The position numbers were made by a program, and so were the translations under genes. From the NCBI GenBank assembly GCA_036388895.1, contig DASVQY010000064.1, positions 124,001 through 188,000 of the forward strand: DNA of 64,000 bases, read 5' to 3'. Below, in pieces: positions 43,113 through 51,848 of this stretch (the first letter of the stretch is position 1; the number at the start of each line of letters is the position of its first letter). The stretch is from SXVE01 sp036388895 (GTDB lineage Bacteria > Acidobacteriota > Blastocatellia > Pyrinomonadales > Pyrinomonadaceae). The notes beneath the pieces are model-generated. The model saw nothing but the letters and a program-made list of their open reading frames with translations, did no database searches and was not told the DNA's origin.

Positions 43113-44267
43113 ATGAAACTCGATATTCTCATAGTCAGAATCGCATTTATCCTGCTTCTTGCAATGCTCGGATTTTTGCTTATTCCGCTCGGTGACACAA
43201 GCTATCTGTCCGGCTGGTCGCGCGAGGCGCAGCGCGTCTGTTCGGCATTGCTCGGCGCTTTGATCGCTCTCAGCATTATCGGGTTTGAAATGCGCGCGCG
43301 TGTTGCCAGCTTAAAAACATTAATCGGCGCAGCGGTCGGTTCTATTTTGGGAATTGTCGGGGCTTTTTTAATCGGCGTTTTGATTTCGATTCAAAAAGAA
43401 GCCGCCGTTCCCGCCGGAATGCAGACTTTTTTGACGATTTCGCTCGCGTTTTTTATGGGTTATATCGGTTTGATGGTCGGCGCGGCGAAAGGTGAATTCA
43501 TTGATTTGTCGGTTCTCGGCGGAATTTTCAGCGATAAAAACCCGATCAAACGCGATTATAAAATTCTGGACACGAGCGTGATTATTGACGGGCGAATCGC
43601 GGATGTCGCCGAAACGGGTTTTTTGGGCGGAACTTTGATAATTCCGCAATTTATCTTGACCGAGTTGCAGCAAGTCGCCGATTCACCGGACTCGTCGAAA
43701 CGACAGCGCGGGCGGCGCGGGCTCGATATGCTGCAGCGCCTTCGCAACAACTCGAAAATTGATATTCAAATTGTCGAAACCGATTTCCCGGCGGTTAAGG
43801 AAGTTGATTTAAAGCTCATAGAACTCGGAAAACAACTCGAAGCCGTAATCGTCACCAACGATTTCAACTTGAACAAAGTTTCGCAATTGCGCGGCGTCAG
43901 CGTTTTGAATATTAACGAACTCGCCAACGCGTTAAAACCCGTGGTGCTGCCCGGCGAAGCGATGCGCGTTTTCGTTTTGAAGGAAGGCAAGGAATACAAT
44001 CAGGGCGTGGCGTATCTCGATGATGGAACGATGGTCGTCATCGACCACGCGCGAAGACTTATCGGAAAAACAGCCGACATCGCCGTGACAAGCGTTTTAC
44101 AGACGACCGCCGGAAAAATGATTTTCGGTCGGCTTTGGGAAGAGGCGGCGGAAAACGGCGATACAAGCAATGAAAATCAATTAAACATTCACGACTCACG
44201 ATCAACCGGATTTCGCAAGGCGACCCGCGAATTGCGTCAAAATACGATTATCGAAGAACTTGAGTAA
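43113..44267 (+). CDS. Membrane-anchored PIN-TRAM domain protein (YacL-like)
   Basis: A 384-residue protein. Four membrane helices occupy residues 1-130. A PIN nuclease domain follows, with ILDTSVIIDGRIADV (catalytic Asp), FILTELQQVADSPDSSKRQRGRRGLD and AVIVTNDFNLNKVSQLRGV. A TRAM RNA-binding domain then begins (VVLPGEAMRVFVLKEGKEYNQGVAYLDDGTMVVIDH). This is the YacL/PilT-N architecture widespread in bacteria and often found beside ispD. Here ispD-ispF lie 8 kb away. It should be a membrane-associated RNase; targets are unknown. Confidence 0.93.
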   Translation: MKLDILIVRIAFILLLAMLGFLLIPLGDTSYLSGWSREAQRVCSALLGALIALSIIGFEMRARVASLKTLIGAAVGSILGIVGAFLIGVLISIQKEAAVPAGMQTFLTISLAFFMGYIGLMVGAAKGEFIDLSVLGGIFSDKNPIKRDYKILDTSVIIDGRIADVAETGFLGGTLIIPQFILTELQQVADSPDSSKRQRGRRGLDMLQRLRNNSKIDIQIVETDFPAVKEVDLKLIELGKQLEAVIVTNDFNLNKVSQLRGVSVLNINELANALKPVVLPGEAMRVFVLKEGKEYNQGVAYLDDGTMVVIDHARRLIGKTADIAVTSVLQTTAGKMIFGRLWEEAAENGDTSNENQLNIHDSRSTGFRKATRELRQNTIIEELE

Positions 44268-44308
44268 GATGGTTCACCGAAATTAGTAATCTACTTACTT
44301 CAATCTAT

Positions 44309-44338
44309 AAAAGCAACAAACTTTCCGCTTTTGTTTTT
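44309..44338 (+). terminator. Weak terminator after the PIN-TRAM gene
   Basis: 6-bp stem AAAAGC/GCTTTT followed by GTTTTTT. It is placed between two convergent genes. Confidence 0.35.
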
Positions 44339-44344
44339 TCACTT

Positions 44345-44539
44345 CTAAACGCCGTATTCAAACACTACTTTTCGGCTGCAGAAATTGCACGTTACGTTTT
44401 TTGTTTCGATTGTTTCCCGACAATGCGGACAAGCCCGCGTTTTCTCATTTAATTGTCTTAATTTTTTGATGACGAGAAAACCTAAAAAAAGAACTATTGA
44501 CGCTAAAATCGAAGAAACGATAATTCCTGATGTGTTCAT
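44345..44539 (-). CDS. Small membrane-anchored zinc-ribbon protein
   Basis: A 64-residue protein. One membrane helix spans residues 5-24 (GIIVSSILASIVLFLGFLVI). A short basic linker leads to a zinc ribbon with CPHC (37-40) and CNFC (51-54). This small architecture (helix plus ribbon) recurs in uncharacterised bacterial proteins and may recruit partners to the inner membrane. The paired CxxC spacing is strong evidence that it is a gene. It is convergent with the PIN-TRAM gene. Confidence 0.75.
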   Translation of the reverse strand: MNTSGIIVSSILASIVLFLGFLVIKKLRQLNEKTRACPHCRETIETKNVTCNFCSRKVVFEYGV

Positions 44540-44908
44540 ACCTAAGTTAATAATTTATTTTTGTTCTGTTAAAACGCCTCAATTTTGTTAATGTTGTTTC
44601 GTAACCGAAATAATGGAACTATTGATAAAAAATAAGTTAGAAGTGAAAGAAAGTCAAGCATTTTCCTCCTTCCGAATTCTTATTTTTCCTTAATTTATTA
44701 AGTACCAAAAGAATTTTTGCAAAGTAAGAATTTTTGAAGTTAATCAGAATCGAAGAATTGAAAGAAACGGCGGTTGGATTTCTTCTCTTATGTCATTTAG
44801 ATGACATTAGGGGTATCTCAAAAAAGACTTTTTACATCTAAAAATTGAGTACCAAAAGAGCGCTGCAAAACGTTCTTTTATTAGGGTAAGAAGAAAAAGG
44901 AGAAAAAA
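44540..44908. other. Upstream regulatory region of mini-protein copy 2
   Basis: 369 bp without a gene. AGTACCAAAAGA is present twice (44701 and 44847), each followed by TGCAAA within about 10 bases. A 16-bp palindrome lies between them (44791-44806). This suggests a regulated promoter or a structured leader. Confidence 0.55.
44791..44806. promoter_or_regulatory. Operator-like palindrome TGTCA-N6-TGACA (upstream)
   Basis: TGTCATTTAGATGACA is a perfect 6-bp inverted repeat with a 4-base centre. It lies about 100 bases before the mini-protein start. A near copy lies just after the gene. Confidence 0.5.
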
Positions 44909-45082
44909 ATGTTGGAAACCAAAAAATTACGGGATGTATACGAAGAAGCTGCGCGCAGTTTTGAACAAATTAACGCCTGGCAAAAAGAACAGGAAGCGAA
45001 GGAAGAAAAGCTTAGATTGTTGATTCGAGAAAAAAATCGAAAAGAGCGACAAGAAAAAAATTCAAAATTCGGCGGAAATTAA
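44909..45082 (+). CDS. Charged mini-protein, INAWQKE family (copy 2)
   Basis: A 57-residue protein that is easily missed because of its size. The ATG at 44909 is preceded by AAAAAGGAGAAAAAA, a strong ribosome binding site. It begins MLETKKLRDVYEEAARSFEQ. The central segment INAWQKEQEAKEEKLRLLIR and the basic tail (REKNRKERQEKN) are helical and charged. Over about 40 positions it aligns with copy 1 at 28593-28745 without internal gaps. The extra four residues near the N-terminus and the FGGN end differ. Two TGTCA-N6-TGACA palindromes flank the gene. Function is unknown; a role as a regulator of a neighbouring system is possible but unproven. Confidence 0.78.
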   Translation: MLETKKLRDVYEEAARSFEQINAWQKEQEAKEEKLRLLIREKNRKERQEKNSKFGGN

Positions 45083-45116
45083 ACAAAAGTCCTCTCCCTA
45101 AACAAAACTGCTTTAT

Positions 45117-45132
45117 TGTCATTTCCGTGACA
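45117..45132. promoter_or_regulatory. Operator-like palindrome TGTCA-N6-TGACA (downstream)
   Basis: TGTCATTTCCGTGACA is the same 16-bp pattern as at 44791, differing only at three central positions. It lies 35 bases after the mini-protein stop. Confidence 0.45.
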
Positions 45133-45323
45133 GTTTCAAATATATCTTCGTAAAAAAACATTAATTTATTAAATGTGAACCGGTTAATAAACAGCGGTAA
45201 TTCGTTGGATTTATTGAACGGGAAGCCTTATCTTTACGCAATTCGTTCGAGGTTTAAAGATCATCCGCCGTTTTCGTGCGGAGCTAAACGAGATATTAGC
45301 TGTTAGTTAACCAAACATAACCG

Positions 45324-46340
45324 TCAGCGACGTTCAACATTAAAAGAATAGTCAGCTACCGTTTCGTAAAAACCGTCTCCTTTCAATCCTTTCAGCGTGA
45401 TTATGTAATCTCCTTTTTTTAGAAGCCGCGAAGGAACGGTAACAATCGCCGAATTTTCGTTTGATTTGAGGGCTTTTCCGCTCCAAATTTGCTGTCCCTC
45501 GACGGTTTCAAGAACGGCGAAAAAAGAACGAAAATCGCCTTCGTCGAACTTCAATTGCAGATTAACCAAATTCGTCTTTGCGGGAATGTTGACCGGCATA
45601 GCTTTTTCGCTTGCTCCGCGCGTCGCCGCGCCGAAAGATAAAATTATCGTCGAAATGATTGGCGCCGATTTTTTCGGATTGGTATCTGGCGCTTTCGAAG
45701 AAATTGCATTTTCGGAAGGAATCTGATTTTTGTTTGTTTTCGGCGACTTTGGTGAAACTGGTTTATTTTCTTTTACAGTTTCAATTTTAGTATTCGTTAT
45801 ATTTTCAGAACTTCGATTTTCGTCTTTTGTTTCTGAAAGCGTTTCTTGAATTTCAGTTTTTTCAGGCGTGTGCGTTTTCGCTAACTCATCGGTTCGAGGA
45901 AAATCCGAGAAATTATTATTTGCCGCCCACCATAAACCGCCCGCCGATAAAACTAAAGCGAAAACGGCAAAAGAAAATGAAAGCACCGGTTTAGCGGAAA
46001 AAAATCGTGAGATTGAGGTTAGGAATGTGGGTTTATCAATTGAAGAACTCGCGACTTTTGCTGATAAAGGAAAATCAGAAGAGTATTCGATCAGCGTTTT
46101 GGCGAACTCTACTCTCTGTTTTTGCTGCGGATTGAGCAATAATCGGTTTTCAAATCTGGTGCGGTCATCGGGCGAAAGGTTGCCGGTCACATAAGCGTCT
46201 ATCAATTCGTTTTCGGCGATAAGGATGTTTTCAAAAGCCGGATTGCTGTTGAAGAAATCTGCTTCAATTCTCGTCTGTTCTTCGTCGGATAGTTTTCCGA
46301 GAAGAAAGTTTACGGCAAATTCATCCTGCTCTGTTTTCAT
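45324..46340 (-). CDS. Membrane anti-sigma factor
   Basis: A 338-residue protein following the ECF-like sigma gene on the same strand. Its N-terminal 90 residues (AVNFLLGKLSDEEQTRIEADFF, then ILIAENELIDAYVTGNLSPDDRTRFEN) have the zinc-less anti-sigma domain pattern of acidobacterial sigma regulators. A membrane helix spans about 117-139. Outside the membrane are a long Lys/Ser/Glu/Asn-rich linker (140-225) and a C-terminal beta domain (about 230-338, ending GDYIITLKGLKGDGFYETVADYSFNV). The external beta domain could sense an envelope signal. The upstream CGGAGGAATTAATTG supports the ATG at 46340. Confidence 0.85.
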   Translation of the reverse strand: MKTEQDEFAVNFLLGKLSDEEQTRIEADFFNSNPAFENILIAENELIDAYVTGNLSPDDRTRFENRLLLNPQQKQRVEFAKTLIEYSSDFPLSAKVASSSIDKPTFLTSISRFFSAKPVLSFSFAVFALVLSAGGLWWAANNNFSDFPRTDELAKTHTPEKTEIQETLSETKDENRSSENITNTKIETVKENKPVSPKSPKTNKNQIPSENAISSKAPDTNPKKSAPIISTIILSFGAATRGASEKAMPVNIPAKTNLVNLQLKFDEGDFRSFFAVLETVEGQQIWSGKALKSNENSAIVTVPSRLLKKGDYIITLKGLKGDGFYETVADYSFNVERR

Positions 46341-46356
46341 TCAATTAATTCCTCCG

Positions 46357-46370
46357 CTTATAAGTGGCAA
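46357..46370 (-). promoter_or_regulatory. Shared upstream motif CCACTTATAA (site 1)
   Basis: TTGCCACTTATAAG on the minus strand, in the sigma/anti-sigma spacer, 17 bases before the anti-sigma start. The 10-mer CCACTTATAA recurs upstream of the secreted-protein gene at 51528-51540. Confidence 0.35.
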
Positions 46371-46408
46371 AAAACGTTGATATATTTCATCCGACAAATA
46401 AATTCCAT

Positions 46409-46972
46409 CTAATTCTCATTGCTTTTTAAACATTTAAACACGCATTCTTCGAGTTTAGCTCTGACGCGGGCGGTTTTGATTCTTAAAGCGTTCGGAGAAA
46501 GTCCGAACGTTTCGGCTAATTTTTTCCGGTAATCAATCTTCGCTTGTTTATCGTCGCGGTAATATTGAAGAATCATTGTTCTGTTGTTTTCGGAAAGCCC
46601 GGCGAGACAAGTTTCCAGACAGTTTAATTGAGGATTATCTTCGTCGGGATTATATTCCGTCTTGAACGGCATCTCGGTGACGACGATCTGCTGTTTGGCT
46701 TGTTTTTTTAGATTTTCCAGATATAGAAATTTCGCTACTCGGTAACTGTAACTGACGTAATCTTCAATTTTTTCGCCGAGATCAATTTTTCTGACGACTC
46801 GGTCAATTGTTTCGTCCGCCAAATCTTCTGCCGATGAGCAGGCTCGCCACTCGAAAAACTTAACCAGACGCTTTCGCAGCGCCTCGTACTTTTGCCCGGC
46901 GCGATTCTCGTCTGTGTCAAGATTCGCTAGAAATTGATCGAATGAAGATTGTGAAAGCGTCCACTGTTTCAC
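46409..46972 (-). CDS. ECF-like sigma-70 family RNA polymerase sigma factor
   Basis: A 187-residue regulator starting with GTG. Region 2-like helices (YEALRKRLVKFFEWRACSSAEDLADETIDRVVRKI, then EDYVSYSYRVAKFLYLENL) are followed by a region 4 helix-turn-helix (LAGLSENNRTMILQYY, then KKLAETFGLSPNALRIKTARVRAKLEECV). The linker carries a charged stretch. It would direct RNA polymerase to its own promoters when released from the anti-sigma factor 68 bases downstream. The upstream gene encodes a CHAT protein on the same strand, forming one locus. Confidence 0.85.
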   Translation of the reverse strand: MKQWTLSQSSFDQFLANLDTDENRAGQKYEALRKRLVKFFEWRACSSAEDLADETIDRVVRKIDLGEKIEDYVSYSYRVAKFLYLENLKKQAKQQIVVTEMPFKTEYNPDEDNPQLNCLETCLAGLSENNRTMILQYYRDDKQAKIDYRKKLAETFGLSPNALRIKTARVRAKLEECVFKCLKSNEN

Positions 46973-47067
46973 TCAAATTTTCCCGGCTGTTAAAGTTAGT
47001 ATCGAATACAATCTAAATCAAAAATTTGTGCATTGAATCTAAATGAAATATTTGTGAAATACATGTT

Positions 47068-50000
47068 TTATTTCCATTCGCCCTGAATGATGAACGGCGC
47101 CCAGTAATACGGAGATTTCCAGCGCGTCTGCTTCATCATTTCCGTTTGTGCTGCCCGCAGTGCGGCAGCCGGGCGCAGATTTTCCGTCAGCATTTTTCTA
47201 TAAAAAATACTCATCAACTCGGCTGTCGCGGCGTCGTCAACTTTCCAAAGGCTTGCGACCACTCGGGGCGCTCCGGCATACATAAACCCTCGCGTCAGTC
47301 CAATCAATCCTTCGCCTTTAACGTCTCTGCCGAGGGCTGTATTGCAGGCACTCAAAACCACAAGGTCAGCGGAAAGTTTCAGATTGTAAATGTCCTGCAG
47401 CCGCAGAAAGCCGTCTATATTCTGACCGCTTTCGTTAACAAGAGAAAGAACTATGCCGGATAATTCCGGATGCTGGCTGTTCAGCAAACCGTGCGTGGCG
47501 ATATGCAGAACCCGGTACTGATCAACATTAGAATTGATAAAATCGGCTTTATTTGCTTTGAAATCTACTGCTTTTAAGCTTAGATTCTTTGAGGAAACAT
47601 TGTAAATCGAGTCGGCTTCGCGTCTCGAAAACGCGAGTCTCGGAATCTCCGTCGCCGTTTCGGAAGCCAAACCCAAATCGCTGATCGCGCGTTCAAAGTC
47701 GCGATTGAATGACTGATTTGTCGATTTATTATTTGCAGTTAATTCTTGCTTGTCGAACGGCAATCGGTTGAAGGGTTTTTTATTTGCTTGCGCTTTCTGT
47801 TTCGCTGCGGAAACGAATGATGAACTCAACCGAACGTCTTTTTGGCTAAATACAGGATCGGCATAAACAGCCAGCATCTTCTGTGCCGTCGTGCGTTTTT
47901 CAGCCTCGTCGCGCAGAAGCGCCAGCACTGAAGCAGACGGAAGAGTTATAATTTCATGATTTACTCCCAGCGGTTGCCAGGAGCGCGTCGGAGATTCGCT
48001 TTTCGTCGCAGGCTGAGCGGAGGTATAAGTTAAATTCGGCAGGGCGGAAAAAGGCAGGTAATTCAAAGCGCCGTCAGGCACAATTACCAGGCGTTTTTTT
48101 CCAATCTCGGAAATTGCCGGACCGAGCAGCATCCGGCTTAATTTCTCGCCGGTTTTTGAGTATTCCGTTTCAGCCGTTTTGATGCGTAAACTTTTTTGCG
48201 CGTCGGTTTCGTTTTCCGGATTTTGATTGCGAGCTGTTAAAAGCTCATAAACTTTTCGAGCCTGAGTTTCTATTTCTTCTCTGTCAGGCAAATCAAAGCT
48301 CTTTATCGAATCTGTTGAGACAGTCCATAAATAACTTTTCTTTTCGCCCAATGAGTATTCCAGCAAGATTGTTCCCGGGTCTAAAAGCTGTCGGATCTGT
48401 TTGGCGTCAAGAGATGAGGCTTGAGTTAATGCCGCGTATCGAGGACTTTTACTTCTGATCTGGGCTTGAACGTCTTCGTATTGAGCTGTCAGGTCAGAAA
48501 CTTCCTTGCTTATCTTTTCGGCTTCTTCCTTTGTGTGTTTCCCGAACAATAAACGGCTTTGTTGGTTGGCTTTTTCGGCGAGCCGCGTTCTGACTCGCTG
48601 TTCGCGCTCGATAAGCAGCGGATCAACGCCTTGCTTGATGTCTATTTTCGATTGAACGAGTAAATCAAGCAGGCTGCGCGATCTTGATTTTTCGCTCGTT
48701 TGCAGCGCAAGCAGATCGAAATCTTTCTCCGGCTGCGATTTATGTGCCTGCATCAGTAAATCTATATAAAAATCATAATACCTTTTGTTAGTGGCAAAAT
48801 AGGTCGTGCGAACGTCCTGCGACGTGATTTTGGCACGCAATGATTCGACAGTTTGGATGACTTCCTCAATTTTGTTTCGCGCATTATTGAAATTTCCTAT
48901 ATCCCTTTCTATACGCGCTATTTCAAACAGCGATACAGACAGATTATCCTGTTGCCCTTTTGCACGACTGAGCTCGAGCGCCTCATTATACAATTCCAAT
49001 GCTTTTTGAGTTTCACCGGCGCGGTAATAATCTTTGGCAATGTTGTTCAAATACCCGATTTGATTGACCGGATAAGACCCGGCTCTCAACAGAGCCACCG
49101 CTTGCTCAAAATATTCAAAGCCCTTTTTGTATTCGCCTTTAACGATGTAAAGATTTCCGATGCTTACGAGAACATTGGTTTGTCCCGATTTGCGGTTTCC
49201 GCTTTTATAAAGTTCGAGAGATTGACTCAGGTAATTTATCGCTTCGGCGTAATTACCGAGTTCCTTGTAGGTATTTCCGATTTGTTGAAGATTAAACGGC
49301 TCTAATGTCGAGGCATTGGGAAATAGTTTTCTGGTTCTCCTGGCGACTTCGAGAGCTTGCTGGTAATATTCGAGCGCTTTTTGCCGGTCGCTGGTCGTCC
49401 TGGGAGGAAATGAATCAATAGGTATCTCTCCGCCGCCGACACCTCTGTAAAGATTGCCGATATTCGTTAGCGTAACTCCTTCACCGTTCATTGACGCTAT
49501 AGTTGGAGGAGTCATTGATCTTCTAACTGCCAGCGATTGTTCATAAAACTCTCGTGCTTTTTGTTCATCAGCGATAAGGTGATATACAACTCCTAATTGA
49601 TGAAGCGTACTGCTTTCCGCATTTTTATTGGCTTGCGAGCGGCTAAAAGACAAAATTTCATTGTAGCTGTCAATCCCCGCTTGATAGTCGCCTATTTCGT
49701 GTGAAGCGCGACCGACAAGCCATAAATTGTCCATTATGTTGTCGGTACTTTTTAACGACCGAAATAACTGCAAAGCCTCTTTGTAGTATTTGACAGCCTT
49801 TCCCCAATCAGCGATAGACGAGTAAGCTCGTCCCACATCGTTAAGACTTAAAGCGAAAGATTTTGTATCATCAAGAGCGCGATAAATTGCGGCTCTTTCT
49901 TCGAACTTATCGCGTAACTTCCACATTGGCTCATCCGCTTCAATTGATTGCCGAATTTCTGCAAAAAGTTTCCCGGCTTTAGCGTATTTCCTATCCGTTT

Positions 50001-50550
50001 CGGTAGTAACGCGAGGCATACTGCAGTTTATTGAATAAGTCCCCGATGTTAGAAAACGAGCAGTTATAATGTAATTGCCGGTTTTTTCGGCGACTACTAC
50101 CATCGGCTCTACCAAAAATTCGCCTGCGCCGGCAATTACGCGAGAAAGTTCCTTTCCGGCGGGTATTTTATTTCCGGGAACTGTGTAATCAGTTCCATCT
50201 GGAACTATAGCGGTAAATTGTGGAGATATGTCACGTTTCCCAAATGTTATTTCCACAGACGTTCCAGCTTCTAAAGTTATCTGGTAGCCGTGTATTTCAT
50301 TCGCCTTGGCACGTCGTTCAATTATTTCACCCGGTTTAAGTTCACGTATATCCTGTTCTAAAACCTGAGTTTCAGTATTTTGATTGAGGTTTAATTCATT
50401 CGGACTTTCATCGAGCGCTGATGCCTGTATTTGAAACAGGGCTATAAACATCAGGCTCAAAAACAAAATTTGTAAGTCGAGCGAACTTGAATATTGATAT
50501 AATCTATTTTTAAGTTTTTGTTTGAGCGAAATGGAAACAATCTTTTTCAT
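47068..50550 (-). CDS. TPR-CHAT domain protein (putative caspase-like protease)
   Basis: A 1160-residue protein. After a basic N-terminus and hydrophobic segment (LQILFLSLMFIALFQIQ; signal or anchor), residues of about 60-180 form a PPC-like beta domain. Eight or more tetratricopeptide repeats cover about 220-570 (for example ALEYYQQALEVARRTRKLFP and NLYIVKGEYKKGFEYFEQAV). Helical linkers lead to the CHAT domain (about 830-1158). The catalytic dyad is present as LHIATHG (His1020) and LSACNTALG (Cys1069). CHAT proteases act in separase-like and gasdermin- or CRISPR-linked systems. Here the target is unknown. It is followed by sigma and anti-sigma genes on the same strand. Confidence 0.93.
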   Translation of the reverse strand: MKKIVSISLKQKLKNRLYQYSSSLDLQILFLSLMFIALFQIQASALDESPNELNLNQNTETQVLEQDIRELKPGEIIERRAKANEIHGYQITLEAGTSVEITFGKRDISPQFTAIVPDGTDYTVPGNKIPAGKELSRVIAGAGEFLVEPMVVVAEKTGNYIITARFLTSGTYSINCSMPRVTTETDRKYAKAGKLFAEIRQSIEADEPMWKLRDKFEERAAIYRALDDTKSFALSLNDVGRAYSSIADWGKAVKYYKEALQLFRSLKSTDNIMDNLWLVGRASHEIGDYQAGIDSYNEILSFSRSQANKNAESSTLHQLGVVYHLIADEQKAREFYEQSLAVRRSMTPPTIASMNGEGVTLTNIGNLYRGVGGGEIPIDSFPPRTTSDRQKALEYYQQALEVARRTRKLFPNASTLEPFNLQQIGNTYKELGNYAEAINYLSQSLELYKSGNRKSGQTNVLVSIGNLYIVKGEYKKGFEYFEQAVALLRAGSYPVNQIGYLNNIAKDYYRAGETQKALELYNEALELSRAKGQQDNLSVSLFEIARIERDIGNFNNARNKIEEVIQTVESLRAKITSQDVRTTYFATNKRYYDFYIDLLMQAHKSQPEKDFDLLALQTSEKSRSRSLLDLLVQSKIDIKQGVDPLLIEREQRVRTRLAEKANQQSRLLFGKHTKEEAEKISKEVSDLTAQYEDVQAQIRSKSPRYAALTQASSLDAKQIRQLLDPGTILLEYSLGEKKSYLWTVSTDSIKSFDLPDREEIETQARKVYELLTARNQNPENETDAQKSLRIKTAETEYSKTGEKLSRMLLGPAISEIGKKRLVIVPDGALNYLPFSALPNLTYTSAQPATKSESPTRSWQPLGVNHEIITLPSASVLALLRDEAEKRTTAQKMLAVYADPVFSQKDVRLSSSFVSAAKQKAQANKKPFNRLPFDKQELTANNKSTNQSFNRDFERAISDLGLASETATEIPRLAFSRREADSIYNVSSKNLSLKAVDFKANKADFINSNVDQYRVLHIATHGLLNSQHPELSGIVLSLVNESGQNIDGFLRLQDIYNLKLSADLVVLSACNTALGRDVKGEGLIGLTRGFMYAGAPRVVASLWKVDDAATAELMSIFYRKMLTENLRPAAALRAAQTEMMKQTRWKSPYYWAPFIIQGEWK

Positions 50551-50666
50551 AACTGACTCCGAAAATAAAAACCTCTGATTCTTATTTAATCAACGCTACA
50601 AAGCTTCAAAGCAGTAAAGCTGTCTAGAAGAGTTATTTTTTAATTGTCTTGTGTGAGGATTATTGG

Positions 50667-50724
50667 AATAGAATTAAGACGGTTTTTCAAAACTATTTGA
50701 ATCAAGCTCCGTCTTAATTCTATT
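50667..50724 (-). terminator. 16-bp perfect inverted repeat after the secreted-protein gene
   Basis: AATAGAATTAAGACGG (50667-50682) and CCGTCTTAATTCTATT (50709-50724) pair perfectly with a 26-base loop. It lies 16 bases past the stop of the minus-strand gene at 50740. The T-run on the minus strand is poor, so termination or mRNA stabilisation are both possible. Confidence 0.6.
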
Positions 50725-50739
50725 TGACAATGACGCTAT

Positions 50740-51474
50740 TTATTTCGGACGAACTACTAAAGTGAACGGCATTATATATTGTCCGGCGCTGCTGACTGTT
50801 TTGCCGCTTGTTTTTTCCAAACCGGCGATAACTCGTTTTACATCGGTTTCGCCGCAGGTAAAATTATTTTCCCGAGTGGCGCAGTTCGGCAATGGCGTTA
50901 TAGTAAAGACTTCTTTGCCATCCGTTCCCTTATAATAGTTGACATTTACAAATGATGTTTGCTCGGGAGAATTAACCTTTCTGTCGGTTCTCGCTTCCGG
51001 ATTCCACAGAAGAGCATACGAAGCGTTATCGCCGCTTGCCGATAAATAACCGTTATTCATTCGGGTCTTAAAGTCACAGTTATAAACGCCGTTAATCGCC
51101 GCGCAGTTTTCTTTCGCCCGATATGCCTCGAGAACATTTATAAACGGTTTGAACGTTTGAACCGGGGTACTGTAAATCCACCCGGGAACGTTTGTGTAAT
51201 CGGAAACTGCGGTAAAATCATAAATAGTGGTTCTCTTGGCTTTCGAGCTGTTTAGAGCGATAACGAGGTCACGCGAACCACCGGGATAAAATTGAGCGGT
51301 AACTCCGTCTACATTATGTGAATACGGGACGCCCGGCTTATCCATTCTTACTTTATTAAGCGTACCGTCGGCGCTTGAATTCAAAAACTCGGCGGTGACG
51401 TATTGAGCAGAAATATTAGATGTGATTCCAAAGCAAATCGCTATTGCGGCAAGAATAAAAGTTAATTTTTTCAT
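50740..51474 (-). CDS. Secreted hypothetical protein upstream of the CHAT gene
   Basis: 244 residues from the ATG at 51474, chosen because CAGGAG lies eight bases upstream on the minus strand and because it begins with a good signal peptide (MKKLTFILAAIAICFGITSN, cleavage near ISAQ). The longer frame to 51528 is not needed. The mature protein has four or more cysteines (CAAINGVYNCDF, CATRENNFTCGE) suited to disulfides and is beta-rich. It resembles no family I know. It is on the same strand as the CHAT/sigma/anti-sigma genes and is separated from them by a 16-bp hairpin. Confidence 0.78.
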   Translation of the reverse strand: MKKLTFILAAIAICFGITSNISAQYVTAEFLNSSADGTLNKVRMDKPGVPYSHNVDGVTAQFYPGGSRDLVIALNSSKAKRTTIYDFTAVSDYTNVPGWIYSTPVQTFKPFINVLEAYRAKENCAAINGVYNCDFKTRMNNGYLSASGDNASYALLWNPEARTDRKVNSPEQTSFVNVNYYKGTDGKEVFTITPLPNCATRENNFTCGETDVKRVIAGLEKTSGKTVSSAGQYIMPFTLVVRPK

Positions 51475-51848
51475 TTTATTTTCTCCTGTATTTTGGGTGA
51501 ACTTGTATAAGTCAAAAAGTGTTTTCATTTATAAGTGGTAATTTTTCTCAAAACATTTCATAAAAATTTTGTAAATTTGAAATTTTTTTGACTATTTCGT
51601 AATCGTTGAAATAAAAGAGTTTCGAGTTTTTACGGAATAATTAAATTTGTATTCGACAAATGTTCGCCGGCGTAAACCGAGAATAATGCACAGTTCGGCA
51701 AATTTTAATTAAACGAAAGTTGCACGTTACCCGAAATTAGCCTAAAGCATGTAAAAGGCAGCTCTTCAAGTAGCCGGAACAATGCTAAAATTGTTTTAGA
51801 TATTCAACCCGGGATCGTCTGAATAAGTACCAATTAGAAAATCCTTTT
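51475..51848. other. Divergent intergenic region
   Basis: 374 bp between the secreted-protein gene and ispD. It is very A/T-rich on the left. It contains the motif at 51528-51540. No coding frame or terminator is apparent. Confidence 0.55.
51528..51540 (-). promoter_or_regulatory. Shared upstream motif CCACTTATAA (site 2)
   Basis: TACCACTTATAAA on the minus strand, 54 bases upstream of the secreted-protein start. It matches the site at 46357-46370 over ten bases in the same orientation. Confidence 0.35.
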
